Below are positions 8,193-17,276 of a stretch of 40,394 nt of DNA, one piece after another. Below the pieces are notes generated by a model, which worked only from the letters and a program-made list of their open reading frames with translations, was not told the DNA's origin and did not search any database. Position 1 is the stretch's first letter. Each line of letters begins with the position of its first letter. A program made the translations under genes and the position numbers. This DNA comes from Lachnospiraceae bacterium (GTDB lineage: Bacteria > Bacillota > Clostridia > Lachnospirales > Lachnospiraceae): NCBI GenBank assembly GCA_017508825.1, contig JAFWRC010000115.1, positions 1-40,394 on the forward strand, given 5' to 3'.

Positions 8193-11100
8193 TTATAAAA
8201 AGTATGCCACACCGGACTCGAAGATCTTCAGATCCTGCTCGCCGTAGATGTTGATCGCCACGTGGTCGTCACGACGCTCTGCGTGCGCCATCTTGCCGAA
8301 GCATCTGCCGTCCGGCGAAGTGATACCTTCCACAGCGCCGATGGAACCGTTGATGTTCCACTCTTCGTCCATGGTCACACGGCCTTCCGGATCACAGTAT
8401 CTCGTCGCAATCTGTCCGTTCTCATACAGCTTCTTCAGTACATCGGCCGGTGCCACGAAACGTCCCTCTCCGTGGGATGCTGCCGAGGTGTACACCCCGC
8501 CCAGCTCTGCCTTCTGCAGCCACGGGCTCAGGTTCGATACCACTCTGGTATACGCCATCTTGGAGATGTGGCGGTTGATGGTGTTGAAGGTCAGTGTCGG
8601 GCTCTCTTCCGTCTGTCCCACGATCTCACCGTAAGGTACCAGTCCCAGTTTGATCAGCGCCTGGAAACCGTTGCAGATGCCCAGTGCCAGACCGTCACGC
8701 TCCTGCAACAGTGCGGTTACCGCTTCCTTCAGCTTCTCGTTTCTAAATGCCGTAGCAAAGAACTTCGCGCTGCCGTCCGGCTCATCACCTGCAGAGAAGC
8801 CGCCCGGGAACATAATGATCTGCGCCTGCGCGATCTCTTTTGCAAAAAGCTCTGCCGATTCGCGGATATCTTCTGCGCTGCGGTTCTTAAATACTCTTAC
8901 CACCGGCTTTGCCCCGGCTCTCTCAAAGGCTCTTGCGCTGTCGTATTCGCAGTTCGTACCCGGGAATACCGGAATGAATACGGTCGGTTTCGCCACTTTA
9001 TTCTTGTAGACATGGATCTCTTTCGCTGCAAAGTCCTTAAACTCAACTTCTTTATCTTCTGCCTCACCGGAAACTGCCGGGAATACGCGGTTCAACGGCT
9101 CTTTCCAGTTCTGCAGTGCTTCTGCCTGCTCTACCTTTACGGCACCGTGTACAAACGCGCCGTCAGTCACCTTACCGATCTTCCAGATGTTTGTGCTGAT
9201 CTCGTCGTAAGCATCGTCTGCTGCCAGAGCATCGGCATCTGCTTCTGCCATTTCCACGATGATATCGCCGATGCGGTTTGCAAACAGCTCCTCGGTCGTT
9301 ACTTCATCGGAGATTTCTGCGCCCAAGCCGTTACCAAAGCCCATCTTGGCTACCGCTGCCGGGATACCGTTGGCATCCAGCACATACGCAGCCTTTACCT
9401 TACCTTCGCGGATCAGCCTGGTCACCGCGTCAAATACTTCCATGGTCTCTTTGTAGACCGGGATATCATATTCATCCTTCGGTACGGAGAACAGTACCAG
9501 TGCATCGCCTGCGGTCTTAAACTCCGGTGTGATGATCTGATCCTGCGTTGCCACATCTACCGCAAAGCTTACCAATGTAGGCGGTACATCGATGTGATTG
9601 AAGGTACCGGACATAGAATCCTTACCGCCGATGGATGCCAGACCAAAGCCGAGCTGTGCGTCAAAGGCACCCAGCAGTGCCGCAAACGGCTGGCTCCAGC
9701 GTGACGGATCCTCGGTCATTCTGCGGAAGTACTCCTGGAATGTGAAGTGGATCTTCTTGTGCTCACCGCCGGCTGCCACGATCTTGGCGATCGAAGACAG
9801 TACTGCGTAGATTGCTCCGTGGTACGGGCTCCAGCTGGACAGATACGGATCAAAACCGTAGCTCATCATGGTCACGGTATCGGAAGAATCCGTGCCGGAC
9901 ATAGGCAGCTTCGCCACCATGGTCTGGGTCTCGGTCAGCTGATATTTACCGCCATACGGCATAAATACACTTGCAGCGCCGATGGAAGCATCAAACATTT
10001 CCACCAGGCCCTTCTGGGAGCAGACATTCAGATCAGAGATGACATCCAGCCATGCTGCCTTCTCATCACCCTTCTCCAGATCTTCTGCTGCCTTTTCGGA
10101 GGCCACTTTCTTCAGCGGGTTCTCATCCTCTTCCGGAATATCCACGGAAACGGTGCACTCCTGATGTGCACCGTTGGTATCCAGGAACGCTCTGGAGAGA
10201 TTTACGATATCCTTGCCTCTCCACTGCAACACCAGACGCGGCTCCTTGGTCACAACGGCCACTTCCGTTGCCTCCAGATTTTCCTCGTCTGCATATTTCA
10301 TAAATTCCGCAACATCCTTCGGATCGATGACCACTGCCATACGCTCCTGGGATTCGGAGATCGCCAGTTCCGTACCGTCCAAACCGGCATATTTCTTCGG
10401 CACCTTGTCCAGATCTACGGTCAGACCGTCTGCCAGCTCACCGATGGCAACGGATACACCGCCGGCACCAAAGTCGTTACATTTCTTGATCAGTTTGCTC
10501 ACTTCCGGTCTGCGGAAGAGTCTCTGCAGCTTACGCTCCGTCGGCGCATTACCCTTCTGCACCTCAGCGCCGCACACTTCAATGGACTGCTCGGTATGTA
10601 CCTTGGAAGATCCGGTAGCACCGCCACAGCCGTCACGGCCGGTACGGCCGCCAAGCAGGATGATGATATCCCCCGGATCGGAAGTCAGACGCATTACATT
10701 CTTTCTCGGAGCAGCGCCCATAACGGCACCGATCTCCATACGCTTTGCCACATAGTTTGGATGGTATACTTCCTTAACATAGCCCGTTGCCAGACCGATC
10801 TGGTTACCGTAGGAAGAATAGCCGTGAGCCGCGCCGCGCACCAGTTTCTTCTGCGGCAGCTTGCCCTTTAATGTATCTGCTACCGGCACACGCGGGTCTG
10901 CCGCGCCGGTAATACGCATGGCCTGATATACATAGGAACGTCCTGACAAGGGATCGCGGATCGCGCCGCCAAGACAGGTCGCAGCGCCACCGAAGGGCTC
11001 GATCTCGGTCGGGTGGTTGTGCGTCTCATTCTTAAAGCTGATGAGCCACTCTTCGGTGTACGGATTGGTGCCGTCTCCCGGGGTGATCTCTACCGGTACC

Positions 11101-12020
11101 ACGATGGAGCATGCGTTGATCTCGTCAGACTCTTCCATATCGGTCAGCACGCCGTCGTGACGCAGCTTCTTCATAGCGATCAGCGCCAGATCCATCAGGC
11201 AGACAAACTTGTCATCCCTGCCCTTGTACAGCTCTTCTCTGGTGTCCAGGTAGCTCATATAGCTGGTCTCCAGCGGGGTGCGGTAATAACCGTCCGCAAA
11301 GGAGACATCCTTCAATTCCGTTGCAAAGGTGGTATGACGGCAGTGGTCGGACCAGTAGGTATCCAGCACACGGATCTCGGTCATGGACGGATCTCGGTGC
11401 TCCTCCCCTGCGAAATAGTTCTGGATGTGCTGGAAGTCCTTGAAGGTCATAGCCAGCCCCAGAGAATCATACAGGTCTTTTAAGTCGCTCTCGTTCATCG
11501 TCGAGAAGCCGTCAAAGATCTTGACATCTGCCGGCTCGTCGTATTCCGTTACCAGTGTGGCCGGCTTTTCCAGACCGGTCTCACGGGAATCCACCGGATT
11601 GATGCAGTGCGCTTTGATACGCGCAAACTCATCATCCGAAATATCGCCGGTGATCACATAGGTCACCGCCGTGTGAATGATCGGCGCTTCATCTTCCTTT
11701 AAGAAGCGGATGCACTGTTCTGCAGAATCGGCACGCTGGTCGTACTGGCCCGGCAGATACTCCACACCGAATACCCTGCCGCCTGCCGGGATCTCGATCT
11801 CTTCCCGGTACAGGAGATCAACAGGCGGTTCGGAAAAGACAGTCTTGCAGGCCTGTTCCAACACCTCATCGGAGATATTCTCCACATCATAGCGGATATA
11901 GACCTTTACACTCTCCAGGCCCTTGATGCCGAGATAGCCTTTGATCTCGTGCTTCAGTTCCTTGTCCTTTACCGCATACTCCGGTTTCTTGGTTACGTAG
12001 ATACGCTTAACGCCGCTCAT
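8193..12020 (-). CDS. purL: Phosphoribosylformylglycinamidine synthase, single-chain PurL/PurQ type
   Basis: FGAM synthase performs the fourth step of purine biosynthesis, converting FGAR to FGAM with ATP and glutamine. The 1275-residue chain includes the N-terminal PurS-like region, two AIR-synthase-like halves, with SDHCRHTTFATEL at about residue 227 and FKNETHNHPTEIEPFGGAA at about 335, and a C-terminal class I glutaminase domain. The glutaminase nucleophile is in LGICNGFQALIKLG (about 1117), with a histidine in MAHAERRDDH near the C-terminus. Bacillus splits these functions among PurS, PurL and PurQ; the fused form occurs in Proteobacteria and many Clostridia. The ribosome binding site is AAGAGGAA just before the ATG. 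A promoter lies at 12143-12171 and a long inverted repeat is in the leader. Confidence 0.96.
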   Translation of the reverse strand: MSGVKRIYVTKKPEYAVKDKELKHEIKGYLGIKGLESVKVYIRYDVENISDEVLEQACKTVFSEPPVDLLYREEIEIPAGGRVFGVEYLPGQYDQRADSAEQCIRFLKEDEAPIIHTAVTYVITGDISDDEFARIKAHCINPVDSRETGLEKPATLVTEYDEPADVKIFDGFSTMNESDLKDLYDSLGLAMTFKDFQHIQNYFAGEEHRDPSMTEIRVLDTYWSDHCRHTTFATELKDVSFADGYYRTPLETSYMSYLDTREELYKGRDDKFVCLMDLALIAMKKLRHDGVLTDMEESDEINACSIVVPVEITPGDGTNPYTEEWLISFKNETHNHPTEIEPFGGAATCLGGAIRDPLSGRSYVYQAMRITGAADPRVPVADTLKGKLPQKKLVRGAAHGYSSYGNQIGLATGYVKEVYHPNYVAKRMEIGAVMGAAPRKNVMRLTSDPGDIIILLGGRTGRDGCGGATGSSKVHTEQSIEVCGAEVQKGNAPTERKLQRLFRRPEVSKLIKKCNDFGAGGVSVAIGELADGLTVDLDKVPKKYAGLDGTELAISESQERMAVVIDPKDVAEFMKYADEENLEATEVAVVTKEPRLVLQWRGKDIVNLSRAFLDTNGAHQECTVSVDIPEEDENPLKKVASEKAAEDLEKGDEKAAWLDVISDLNVCSQKGLVEMFDASIGAASVFMPYGGKYQLTETQTMVAKLPMSGTDSSDTVTMMSYGFDPYLSSWSPYHGAIYAVLSSIAKIVAAGGEHKKIHFTFQEYFRRMTEDPSRWSQPFAALLGAFDAQLGFGLASIGGKDSMSGTFNHIDVPPTLVSFAVDVATQDQIITPEFKTAGDALVLFSVPKDEYDIPVYKETMEVFDAVTRLIREGKVKAAYVLDANGIPAAVAKMGFGNGLGAEISDEVTTEELFANRIGDIIVEMAEADADALAADDAYDEISTNIWKIGKVTDGAFVHGAVKVEQAEALQNWKEPLNRVFPAVSGEAEDKEVEFKDFAAKEIHVYKNKVAKPTVFIPVFPGTNCEYDSARAFERAGAKPVVRVFKNRSAEDIRESAELFAKEIAQAQIIMFPGGFSAGDEPDGSAKFFATAFRNEKLKEAVTALLQERDGLALGICNGFQALIKLGLVPYGEIVGQTEESPTLTFNTINRHISKMAYTRVVSNLSPWLQKAELGGVYTSAASHGEGRFVAPADVLKKLYENGQIATRYCDPEGRVTMDEEWNINGSIGAVEGITSPDGRCFGKMAHAERRDDHVAINIYGEQDLKIFESGVAYFL

Positions 12021-12055
12021 TTTTTTCCTCTTTCTTTAATGTTGATACACTATTG

Positions 12056-12126
12056 TTGAGCCATGGGGACGGTTCTTGTGGCTCGTTTTGCAAAAACCTG
12101 CCACAAGAACCGTCCCCGTGGCTCAA
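12056..12126. repeat. 71-base inverted repeat in the purL leader
   Basis: Two 27-base arms (12056-12082 and 12100-12126) match except for one base, which still allows a G-U pair in RNA, and enclose a 17-base loop. The arms run from TTGAGCCA through GGGGACGGTTCTTGTGGC. It has no T-tract on the minus strand side, so it is not an ordinary terminator. I recall similar GGGGACGGTTCTTGTGG palindromes as dispersed repeats in Clostridia, possibly mobilised by REP-associated tyrosine transposases; that link is recollection and inference. It lies between the promoter and the start codon of purL, so it would be part of the mRNA leader. Confidence 0.85.
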
Positions 12127-12142
12127 CAGACACACAGAGTTT

Positions 12143-12171
12143 ATTATATCCCCTTTTTCAATGCATGGCAA
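12143..12171 (-). promoter_or_regulatory. Promoter of the purL-dgt-dnaG-rpoD unit
   Basis: On the minus strand TTGCCA (12166-12171) and TATAAT (12143-12148) are separated by exactly 17 bases, a strong sigma-A promoter. Transcription would start near 12136, about 115 bases before the purL ATG, which places the whole 71-base inverted repeat in the leader. Confidence 0.8.
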
Positions 12172-12209
12172 GGGGACTTCTTTCTCCCTCTGTCCGGCAT
12201 ATTTTTTTC

Positions 12210-12662
12210 TTATGCCGTCCAGAAGTCCACCAGCTCCTTCATTTTACTGACCGTATGCCAGAGCACGCCGTTCTGCACACCCTCGTTCCATACGGTTCCC
12301 TTTGTCATTCCGCGCAGAACGTAACTGGAAAGGATGGCCCCCAGGTTCTCGATCTCCATGATCTGCGTCCTGTCGATCAGCTTATGCTCGTCTTCCGGCG
12401 TCTGCAGATGATACCGCCGGTAGACATAGACATAATTTTTCGTCACAAATGCCGTCTTCTGCGCCTTTTTGATAAAGCCCAAAAGCGTAGAATCATAGAC
12501 CGGCACCTTGATCGTATTGCCCTTGCCTTCCGTGGGATCCACCGAACGGGTCATATCCTGGCCCTTCTTCGATTCCAGCCAGCCCAGATATCGTGAGAGT
12601 TCTTCCACATCTGCCCGGTACTTGTTCAGTTTTTCCGTTACGCTTTCCTTGGAATCCTGCAT
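12210..12662 (-). CDS. Conserved-looking protein of unknown function
   Basis: I do not recognise this 150-residue soluble protein. It begins with a charged helical segment (about residues 1-35, heptad-like) followed by a mixed alpha/beta region rich in aromatic residues (NYVYVYRRYHLQ) and ends in FWTA. There is no signal peptide, membrane segment or cysteine cluster. The ATG has a strong ribosome binding site (AAAGGGGGA). It lies 26 bases after the hybrid histidine kinase and is probably the last gene of the superoxide reductase operon. I see no clear terminator between it and the purL promoter. Confidence 0.75.
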   Translation of the reverse strand: MQDSKESVTEKLNKYRADVEELSRYLGWLESKKGQDMTRSVDPTEGKGNTIKVPVYDSTLLGFIKKAQKTAFVTKNYVYVYRRYHLQTPEDEHKLIDRTQIMEIENLGAILSSYVLRGMTKGTVWNEGVQNGVLWHTVSKMKELVDFWTA

Positions 12663-12688
12663 GTCTTTCCCCCTTTCGAATGTTCCTA

Positions 12689-15481
12689 TTAATACAGCAG
12701 TCTGATCAGTTCCATCGCCTCATCATATTCAAAATCCGCAACCGCCTTCTTCACCTCCAGCAGCTGCCGGCGGATACCGGTATCCAGCGGGTAGGTGAGC
12801 AGGTTGTCGATCTTGCGCGCCGCCTCCGACTGCTCGAGCAGTTCCAGACTGCCCTGCAGGGAATGCAGCATGTTGGAAAATTCCTCCCAGGTCAGTTCCT
12901 CTTCACGGATTTGTATGATCTCCTCGCGCAGCATGCCTGCATTATCCAATGCCTCCCGGATAGACTCGAGCATCTTTTCGTACTGCGAGATCAAAAACTC
13001 ACCTTCCCGCTCGATGATCTCGATCTTGCCGTCACGCCCTGCGTATTCCTGCAGACGCGCCAGCTCGGAAAGCTGCCCTGCGCCGATCCCGGCCATCAGG
13101 CCCTTCAGTGCATGCACCTCAAAAATATACTGCCGGTAACTCTGGGATTCCAGGCAGTCCCGGATGCGCTGTACGTGCCCCGGTCCGTCGTCGCAGATGT
13201 ACTTTAAGATCTGCAGGTACCGTCCCTTGTCACCGCCATAGTTCTTAAGTCCCGCTGCCACATCCACATTCGGCAGATCGATCTGTACATCGCTGTAGTC
13301 GAACTCATCGCTTTCTTTATCCACATAGTGGATGATCTCCGGCGGCAGGAATTTCTTCAGGATTGCCTCCATGCTGGAGAGCGCGATCGGTTTCGAGATA
13401 TACTCCTGAAAGCCGTTCTGCAGGAACATCTCCCGGGTGCCGCTGATCGCATTTGCCGTAAGCGCGATGATCGTCAGATTACGGATGCCCGGATCCTTGT
13501 GCTTGCGGATCAGCGCCGTCGTCTCGATACCATCCATCTCCGGCATCATCTGGTCCATCAGGATCATATGGTAATTGTTCTTTTCGATCTTCTCCAGGCA
13601 CTCCTGCCCGCTCATCGCCGTATCCACACGCACCTGGTACATGGTCAGGATACCGCGCGCCACCTTGATATTTGTGATATTGTCATCGACCACCAGGATC
13701 TTTGCCAGTGGCGCAATGAAACTCTTGCGTTCATGCTCCGGCTGCGCCGGCAGTTCCAGATAGTCATAATTCCCCATCGGGGTATCGTCTGCCACCTTCT
13801 GATAATAGGTAAAAGAAAACACGCTGCCGATCCCATAAGTACTCTTAACGGAGATCTGACCGCCCATTCCTTCCACCAGACGCTTGCAGATGGCCAGTCC
13901 GAGTCCCGTACCTTCAATGGTACGGTTCGTGATCATATCCGCGCGCTGGAAACTGTCAAACAACGTCGGCAGGCTTTCCTCGCGGATACCCTTACCGGTA
14001 TCTTCCACGGAAACCTTCACAAAGGCCTGCCCGTTCCTGGCCTCCCAGCCCACATTCAGCCGGATGTATCCGCGGCTGGTGTATTTTGCAGCATTGGTCA
14101 GGATATTGGAGTAGATCTGCCGCACCTGTGTCTCATCTCCCAGAAACATCCGGGGAAGATCCTCCTCCACATGCACAATAAGTTCCACATTCTTATCCGC
14201 CAGACGCACGCCCACCATGTTGCAGATATCCTTCAGCACCAGCCCCAGGTTGTATTCTGTCTCGGCCGATTCCACCTTGCCGGTCTCGATCTTGGAAAAG
14301 TCCAGGATCCCGTTAATGATGGAAAGCAGCGTATTGCTGGCGCTGCGGATGTTGTTGGCGTTTTCCTCCACCTTACTGTTGATGTTGTCGTTTAAGATCA
14401 GCTCCGTCATACCGATGATGGCGTTCATAGGCGTACGGATCTCGTGACTCATATTGGCAAGGAAAACCGATTTTGCCTGGTTGGCTTTTTCTGCTTCTTC
14501 CTTCAGTTCGATCAGCGTGTTGGTGAACTCATGCTCCTCAGTTTTATCGTTGATCCAGATCGTGGTACCTTTGTAGGTCTCCTTGTCATAAAAGGGTACC
14601 AGTGAGATCTGGTACTGCCGTCCGTTTGCCTCGATCTCCGTCTTGTCCGAACGCTGCAGCCGGGAGACGATCGCCTCCTGGTAGCCTTCCATGCTCAGCT
14701 GCGGAAAGATCTCCTTGGCCCGCTCGTTGACAAACAGGATGCGTTCCAGGGCATCGATCACGACGAACCCCTCTTCGATCGTCTCGATGATATCGTCCCG
14801 CGCCATCTGCAGGGAGTCAAACATGCGGTAACGGTAAACGATCACCACAACCGCGATCCATGTCGCCGCGATCACCACCGGCAGCAGGGAATACGCCGGA
14901 AGCAGCTGCCGTACCAGAAACAGAAGCAGGATCCCGAATGCCGGGATCAGGTTGCTTACGGCAATCCACTTGGCGCCCTGATTGGTCTCCAGTTTTTTGT
15001 TGCAATAATTGTTGAAAGTGATGTGAAAAGCAAGCTCGCAGATCAAGGCATTACAGATCCCCGTGTAGTAGTACAGCACGCCGAAGGCTCCGTTCTCCTG
15101 CTGCCGGAAATAAAAAACAGCCCCGGTCTCCATGGACCGTCCCAAAAACAGGAGCAGGTTCACATTCAGCACCAGGTAAGCCAGCAGCGCCACCTCCGCT
15201 GTGCGTCCCATCTTCATTCCGCAGGATCGTATCGAAAAAAAGGCAAGGGCCACAACAAACATGGTCTGGCCGGCTCCTTCCAGTATAGCCGACACTTCCA
15301 TAGTTCCCGTATCCTTTGCCCCCAGACCGATCAGGGCGCTGCCGATCACCACGGCAGCTGCCAGTCCGGTAAAATTTAATCCCTTTTGAATGGGAGATGT
15401 CTCCCGACGATTGATCGCGATCAGCGATGCGATCAGAAACGCAGACGCCAATATGCAGATCACACGTAATACGATCACCAT
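12689..15481 (-). CDS. Hybrid sensor histidine kinase with receiver and Hpt domains
   Basis: The 930-residue protein begins with about seven hydrophobic helices (to about residue 217), like the 7TM sensor modules of Clostridia. A PAS domain follows (about 230-310), then the phosphoacceptor helix (SHEIRTPMNAIIGM, His near 345), an ATPase domain with EDTGKGI and GTGLGLAICKRLV, a receiver with VVDDN and the acceptor Asp in LMDQMMPEMDG (about 640), and a C-terminal Hpt domain with HALKG (about 790). A complete internal phosphorelay is therefore encoded, but no DNA-binding response regulator is next to it. It starts 3 bases after the ExbD-like gene and is very probably cotranslated with it. The sensed signal is unknown; the context suggests envelope energy or redox state. 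Confidence 0.93.
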   Translation of the reverse strand: MVIVLRVICILASAFLIASLIAINRRETSPIQKGLNFTGLAAAVVIGSALIGLGAKDTGTMEVSAILEGAGQTMFVVALAFFSIRSCGMKMGRTAEVALLAYLVLNVNLLLFLGRSMETGAVFYFRQQENGAFGVLYYYTGICNALICELAFHITFNNYCNKKLETNQGAKWIAVSNLIPAFGILLLFLVRQLLPAYSLLPVVIAATWIAVVVIVYRYRMFDSLQMARDDIIETIEEGFVVIDALERILFVNERAKEIFPQLSMEGYQEAIVSRLQRSDKTEIEANGRQYQISLVPFYDKETYKGTTIWINDKTEEHEFTNTLIELKEEAEKANQAKSVFLANMSHEIRTPMNAIIGMTELILNDNINSKVEENANNIRSASNTLLSIINGILDFSKIETGKVESAETEYNLGLVLKDICNMVGVRLADKNVELIVHVEEDLPRMFLGDETQVRQIYSNILTNAAKYTSRGYIRLNVGWEARNGQAFVKVSVEDTGKGIREESLPTLFDSFQRADMITNRTIEGTGLGLAICKRLVEGMGGQISVKSTYGIGSVFSFTYYQKVADDTPMGNYDYLELPAQPEHERKSFIAPLAKILVVDDNITNIKVARGILTMYQVRVDTAMSGQECLEKIEKNNYHMILMDQMMPEMDGIETTALIRKHKDPGIRNLTIIALTANAISGTREMFLQNGFQEYISKPIALSSMEAILKKFLPPEIIHYVDKESDEFDYSDVQIDLPNVDVAAGLKNYGGDKGRYLQILKYICDDGPGHVQRIRDCLESQSYRQYIFEVHALKGLMAGIGAGQLSELARLQEYAGRDGKIEIIEREGEFLISQYEKMLESIREALDNAGMLREEIIQIREEELTWEEFSNMLHSLQGSLELLEQSEAARKIDNLLTYPLDTGIRRQLLEVKKAVADFEYDEAMELIRLLY

Positions 15482-15484
15482 TCT

Positions 15485-15952
15485 TTACTTTTCCTCAGAA
15501 TAGCTCAGGCCTGCCGCATCCAGCACTGCTTTTACACTGCTGTAATCCGCTACCACCGCATGCTCATCCTTCAGTACCAGCTCTGCCCCTTCCGGCAGAT
15601 TGCCCACTGCCTCGGTGAGTTTCTCGATCGTCACGGCCTCACCATCCAGCGTGATGCCGTTCTCACCCACAGCGATCACATACGGTCCGGTCGTCTCCCC
15701 GGAGCCCAGTGCCTTCGTCTCCGGTGTCGGCTGTTCCTGTTCTGCCGGCGTCGGCTGCTCCGCCTGCGACTGCGCCGGTACTGTCGACGCACTCCCCGGT
15801 AAAAGACCACCGAGACCGCCCAGCCCAAAGTTCAGTCCCAGCCCGATCAGTAATAAAATCAGAAGCAGGATAAGCAATAAGCCCGCTTTGCTCTTTTTCT
15901 TCTTTTTATCCCTTTTTGCCTCTTTCTTTTCGGCTTTTTCCTGATCTGCCAT
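15485..15952 (-). CDS. Membrane-anchored protein with ExbD-like extracellular domain
   Basis: This 155-residue protein has a Lys/Glu-rich N-terminus, one transmembrane helix (about 24-46), a Gln/Pro/Glu-rich linker, and an outer domain of about 60 residues. That domain reads like the periplasmic domain of ExbD/TolR (ENGITLDGEAVTIEKL... VLKDEHAVVADYSSVKAVLD). Unlike the neighbouring ExbD-like protein, its helix lacks the proton-carrying aspartate. It may be a partner or sensor subunit formed by duplication. It lies 24 bases after the ExbD-like gene and 3 bases before the histidine kinase. The ExbD resemblance is my reading of a weak pattern and would need a structure-based comparison. Confidence 0.75.
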   Translation of the reverse strand: MADQEKAEKKEAKRDKKKKKSKAGLLLILLLILLLIGLGLNFGLGGLGGLLPGSASTVPAQSQAEQPTPAEQEQPTPETKALGSGETTGPYVIAVGENGITLDGEAVTIEKLTEAVGNLPEGAELVLKDEHAVVADYSSVKAVLDAAGLSYSEEK

Positions 15953-15976
15953 GTTACTATCCTCCCCTGTTATAAC

Positions 15977-16507
15977 TTATTGTGCAACCGTCTCGCGGTA
16001 TTGCACAAACACATTATCTTTGTGGCCGGCCGTCTTCAACACTTCCGACACCATCTCAAAATCACTCTGGTATAGTTTCGTCCCGTCATAGGTAAATACC
16101 AGAAAGATCTGCTTCCCTTCCCCTGCACGCTCCGTCTTTGCACCCACACTTTCCTGCAAAAACTGCCATGCCGCATCGGTACTGTCCCAGTCATAATGAA
16201 AACTTTCCGTACTGTTGTCGCGGATCACCTGAATGGTCCGCCCGTTTTCCTCCGGCAGGATGCTGATATAAAAGACTTCGGCATCCGCAAGCAGGGACTC
16301 ATATTCCGTCAGCTGCCCCTGTAATGCCTCCTGCATCGCCTCTGCTTCCGCGATCTGTGCCTCCGCTTCTGCGATCTTTTCTTCCGCTTCCGCCGCTTTC
16401 GCATCCACTGCTTCGGCATTCCGGATCAGGATCAGAAACAGCAGGATAAAGATCACGTCCAAAAGAGGTGTCAGATCTGCAGTTATGGACCGGTTACGCT
16501 TCTTCAT
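15977..16507 (-). CDS. ExbD/TolR-like biopolymer transport protein
   Basis: The 176-residue protein begins with a short basic segment and the hallmark ExbD/TolR helix DLTPLLDVIFILLFLIL (about residues 10-26), which contains the conserved aspartate that carries protons in ExbD, TolR and MotB. A long Ala/Glu coiled-coil stalk (about 30-75) follows, then an extracytoplasmic domain with FYISILPEE and IFLVFTYDGTKLYQSDFEMV. It overlaps the ExbB-like gene by 14 bases. Together they should form an ion-driven channel of the ExbBD/TolQR/MotAB type. Classical ExbBD and TolQR energise the outer membrane, which this organism is not expected to have, so the partner is unknown. Confidence 0.85.
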   Translation of the reverse strand: MKKRNRSITADLTPLLDVIFILLFLILIRNAEAVDAKAAEAEEKIAEAEAQIAEAEAMQEALQGQLTEYESLLADAEVFYISILPEENGRTIQVIRDNSTESFHYDWDSTDAAWQFLQESVGAKTERAGEGKQIFLVFTYDGTKLYQSDFEMVSEVLKTAGHKDNVFVQYRETVAQ

Positions 16508-17270
16508 CCCCGCTCTGCGCCTCCGCCGCCTGTACTGTCTCCGTTACCGCTGCATTATCGGGATCCGCCGTACCGGCATCCGATGCAGCCGCATCCGGCT
16601 CAGTCGCCGCTTCTGTAGTCTCCTCAGTATCTTCTGCAGCAGCCGTCTTCTCCTGCGCCTCCTCGGTCGCCCGCTCTGCCACCGGGACGTTTTCCGCATC
16701 CGTTACAGCTTTCTCCGGCGCCGGTGTTTCGTGCTTCTTGACGCATTGTACTGCCTGCACCATCTCCGTTTTGCTTTCCGCTTTTTTCTGCGTCCCCTCG
16801 TATTCCCGCATCTGGATCAGTTCCGTGATGCGCTCCCCCATATCCAGATGGAAGGAAATACCGGAATCTACCAGCTTAAAAACGATCGTAAAAATAATAC
16901 CCCACAGTGTAGAAGTCAATGCTCCCATAAACTCGCCCGTCAGATCCGCGCTGCTGTCTACCAGATGCAGCAGGGAGATCACGGTTCCGAGAATCCCCAA
17001 CAGGGTAAATATCCCGGTCAGATTGCAGAACAATGTATAAAAGAATTCCGCTTTCTGCCACTTCTCATACAGACTGAAATAGGTACTGTTTTCCTGTGCC
17101 TGTGCGATCGCTGCCTCTGCATTTCCCGAGGAGATATTGATCCTGGGCGCCACGCTCTCATACAGGGCACGCGCCTTCTTCCAGGCAAGAAAAAAGACCA
17201 CGGCATTCACTGCCGCCATCACAAAGATGATCCAGTCATAACTCAAAAAGTTCGAAAATAGTATTTTCAT
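16494..17270 (-). CDS. MotA/TolQ/ExbB-like proton channel protein
   Basis: The 258-residue protein has an N-terminal membrane helix (about 10-28), then the two-helix core of the MotA/TolQ/ExbB family: FTLLGILGTVISLLHL (about 93-108) and ALTSTLWGIIFTIVFKLVD (about 120-140). It ends in an Ala/Glu/Thr-rich acidic tail of about 80 residues. In the family five such subunits surround two ExbD-type subunits and convert proton or sodium flow into rotation. It starts 6 bases after the superoxide reductase stop codon and overlaps the next gene by 14 bases, so the proteins are almost certainly made together. The tail is not usual for ExbB and could be a cytoplasmic interaction region. Confidence 0.85.
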   Translation of the reverse strand: MKILFSNFLSYDWIIFVMAAVNAVVFFLAWKKARALYESVAPRINISSGNAEAAIAQAQENSTYFSLYEKWQKAEFFYTLFCNLTGIFTLLGILGTVISLLHLVDSSADLTGEFMGALTSTLWGIIFTIVFKLVDSGISFHLDMGERITELIQMREYEGTQKKAESKTEMVQAVQCVKKHETPAPEKAVTDAENVPVAERATEEAQEKTAAAEDTEETTEAATEPDAAASDAGTADPDNAAVTETVQAAEAQSGDEEA

Positions 17271-17276
17271 ATCCTT

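Noticed and set aside
8262-9704. Plus-strand open frame of 480 codons
   Set aside because: It is antisense to purL, has no family resemblance or good ribosome binding site, and is rich in Cys, His and Arg as expected of a shadow frame.
12689-15481. Missing response regulator gene as evidence of gene loss
   Set aside because: Hybrid kinases with Hpt domains often pass phosphate to regulators encoded elsewhere; absence in the window shows nothing.
12210-17270. Zorya-type antiphage system
   Set aside because: A MotA/ExbB-like and an ExbD-like gene are present, but there is no ZorC, ZorD helicase or ZorE nuclease, and the ExbD-like protein has no OmpA-type peptidoglycan domain.
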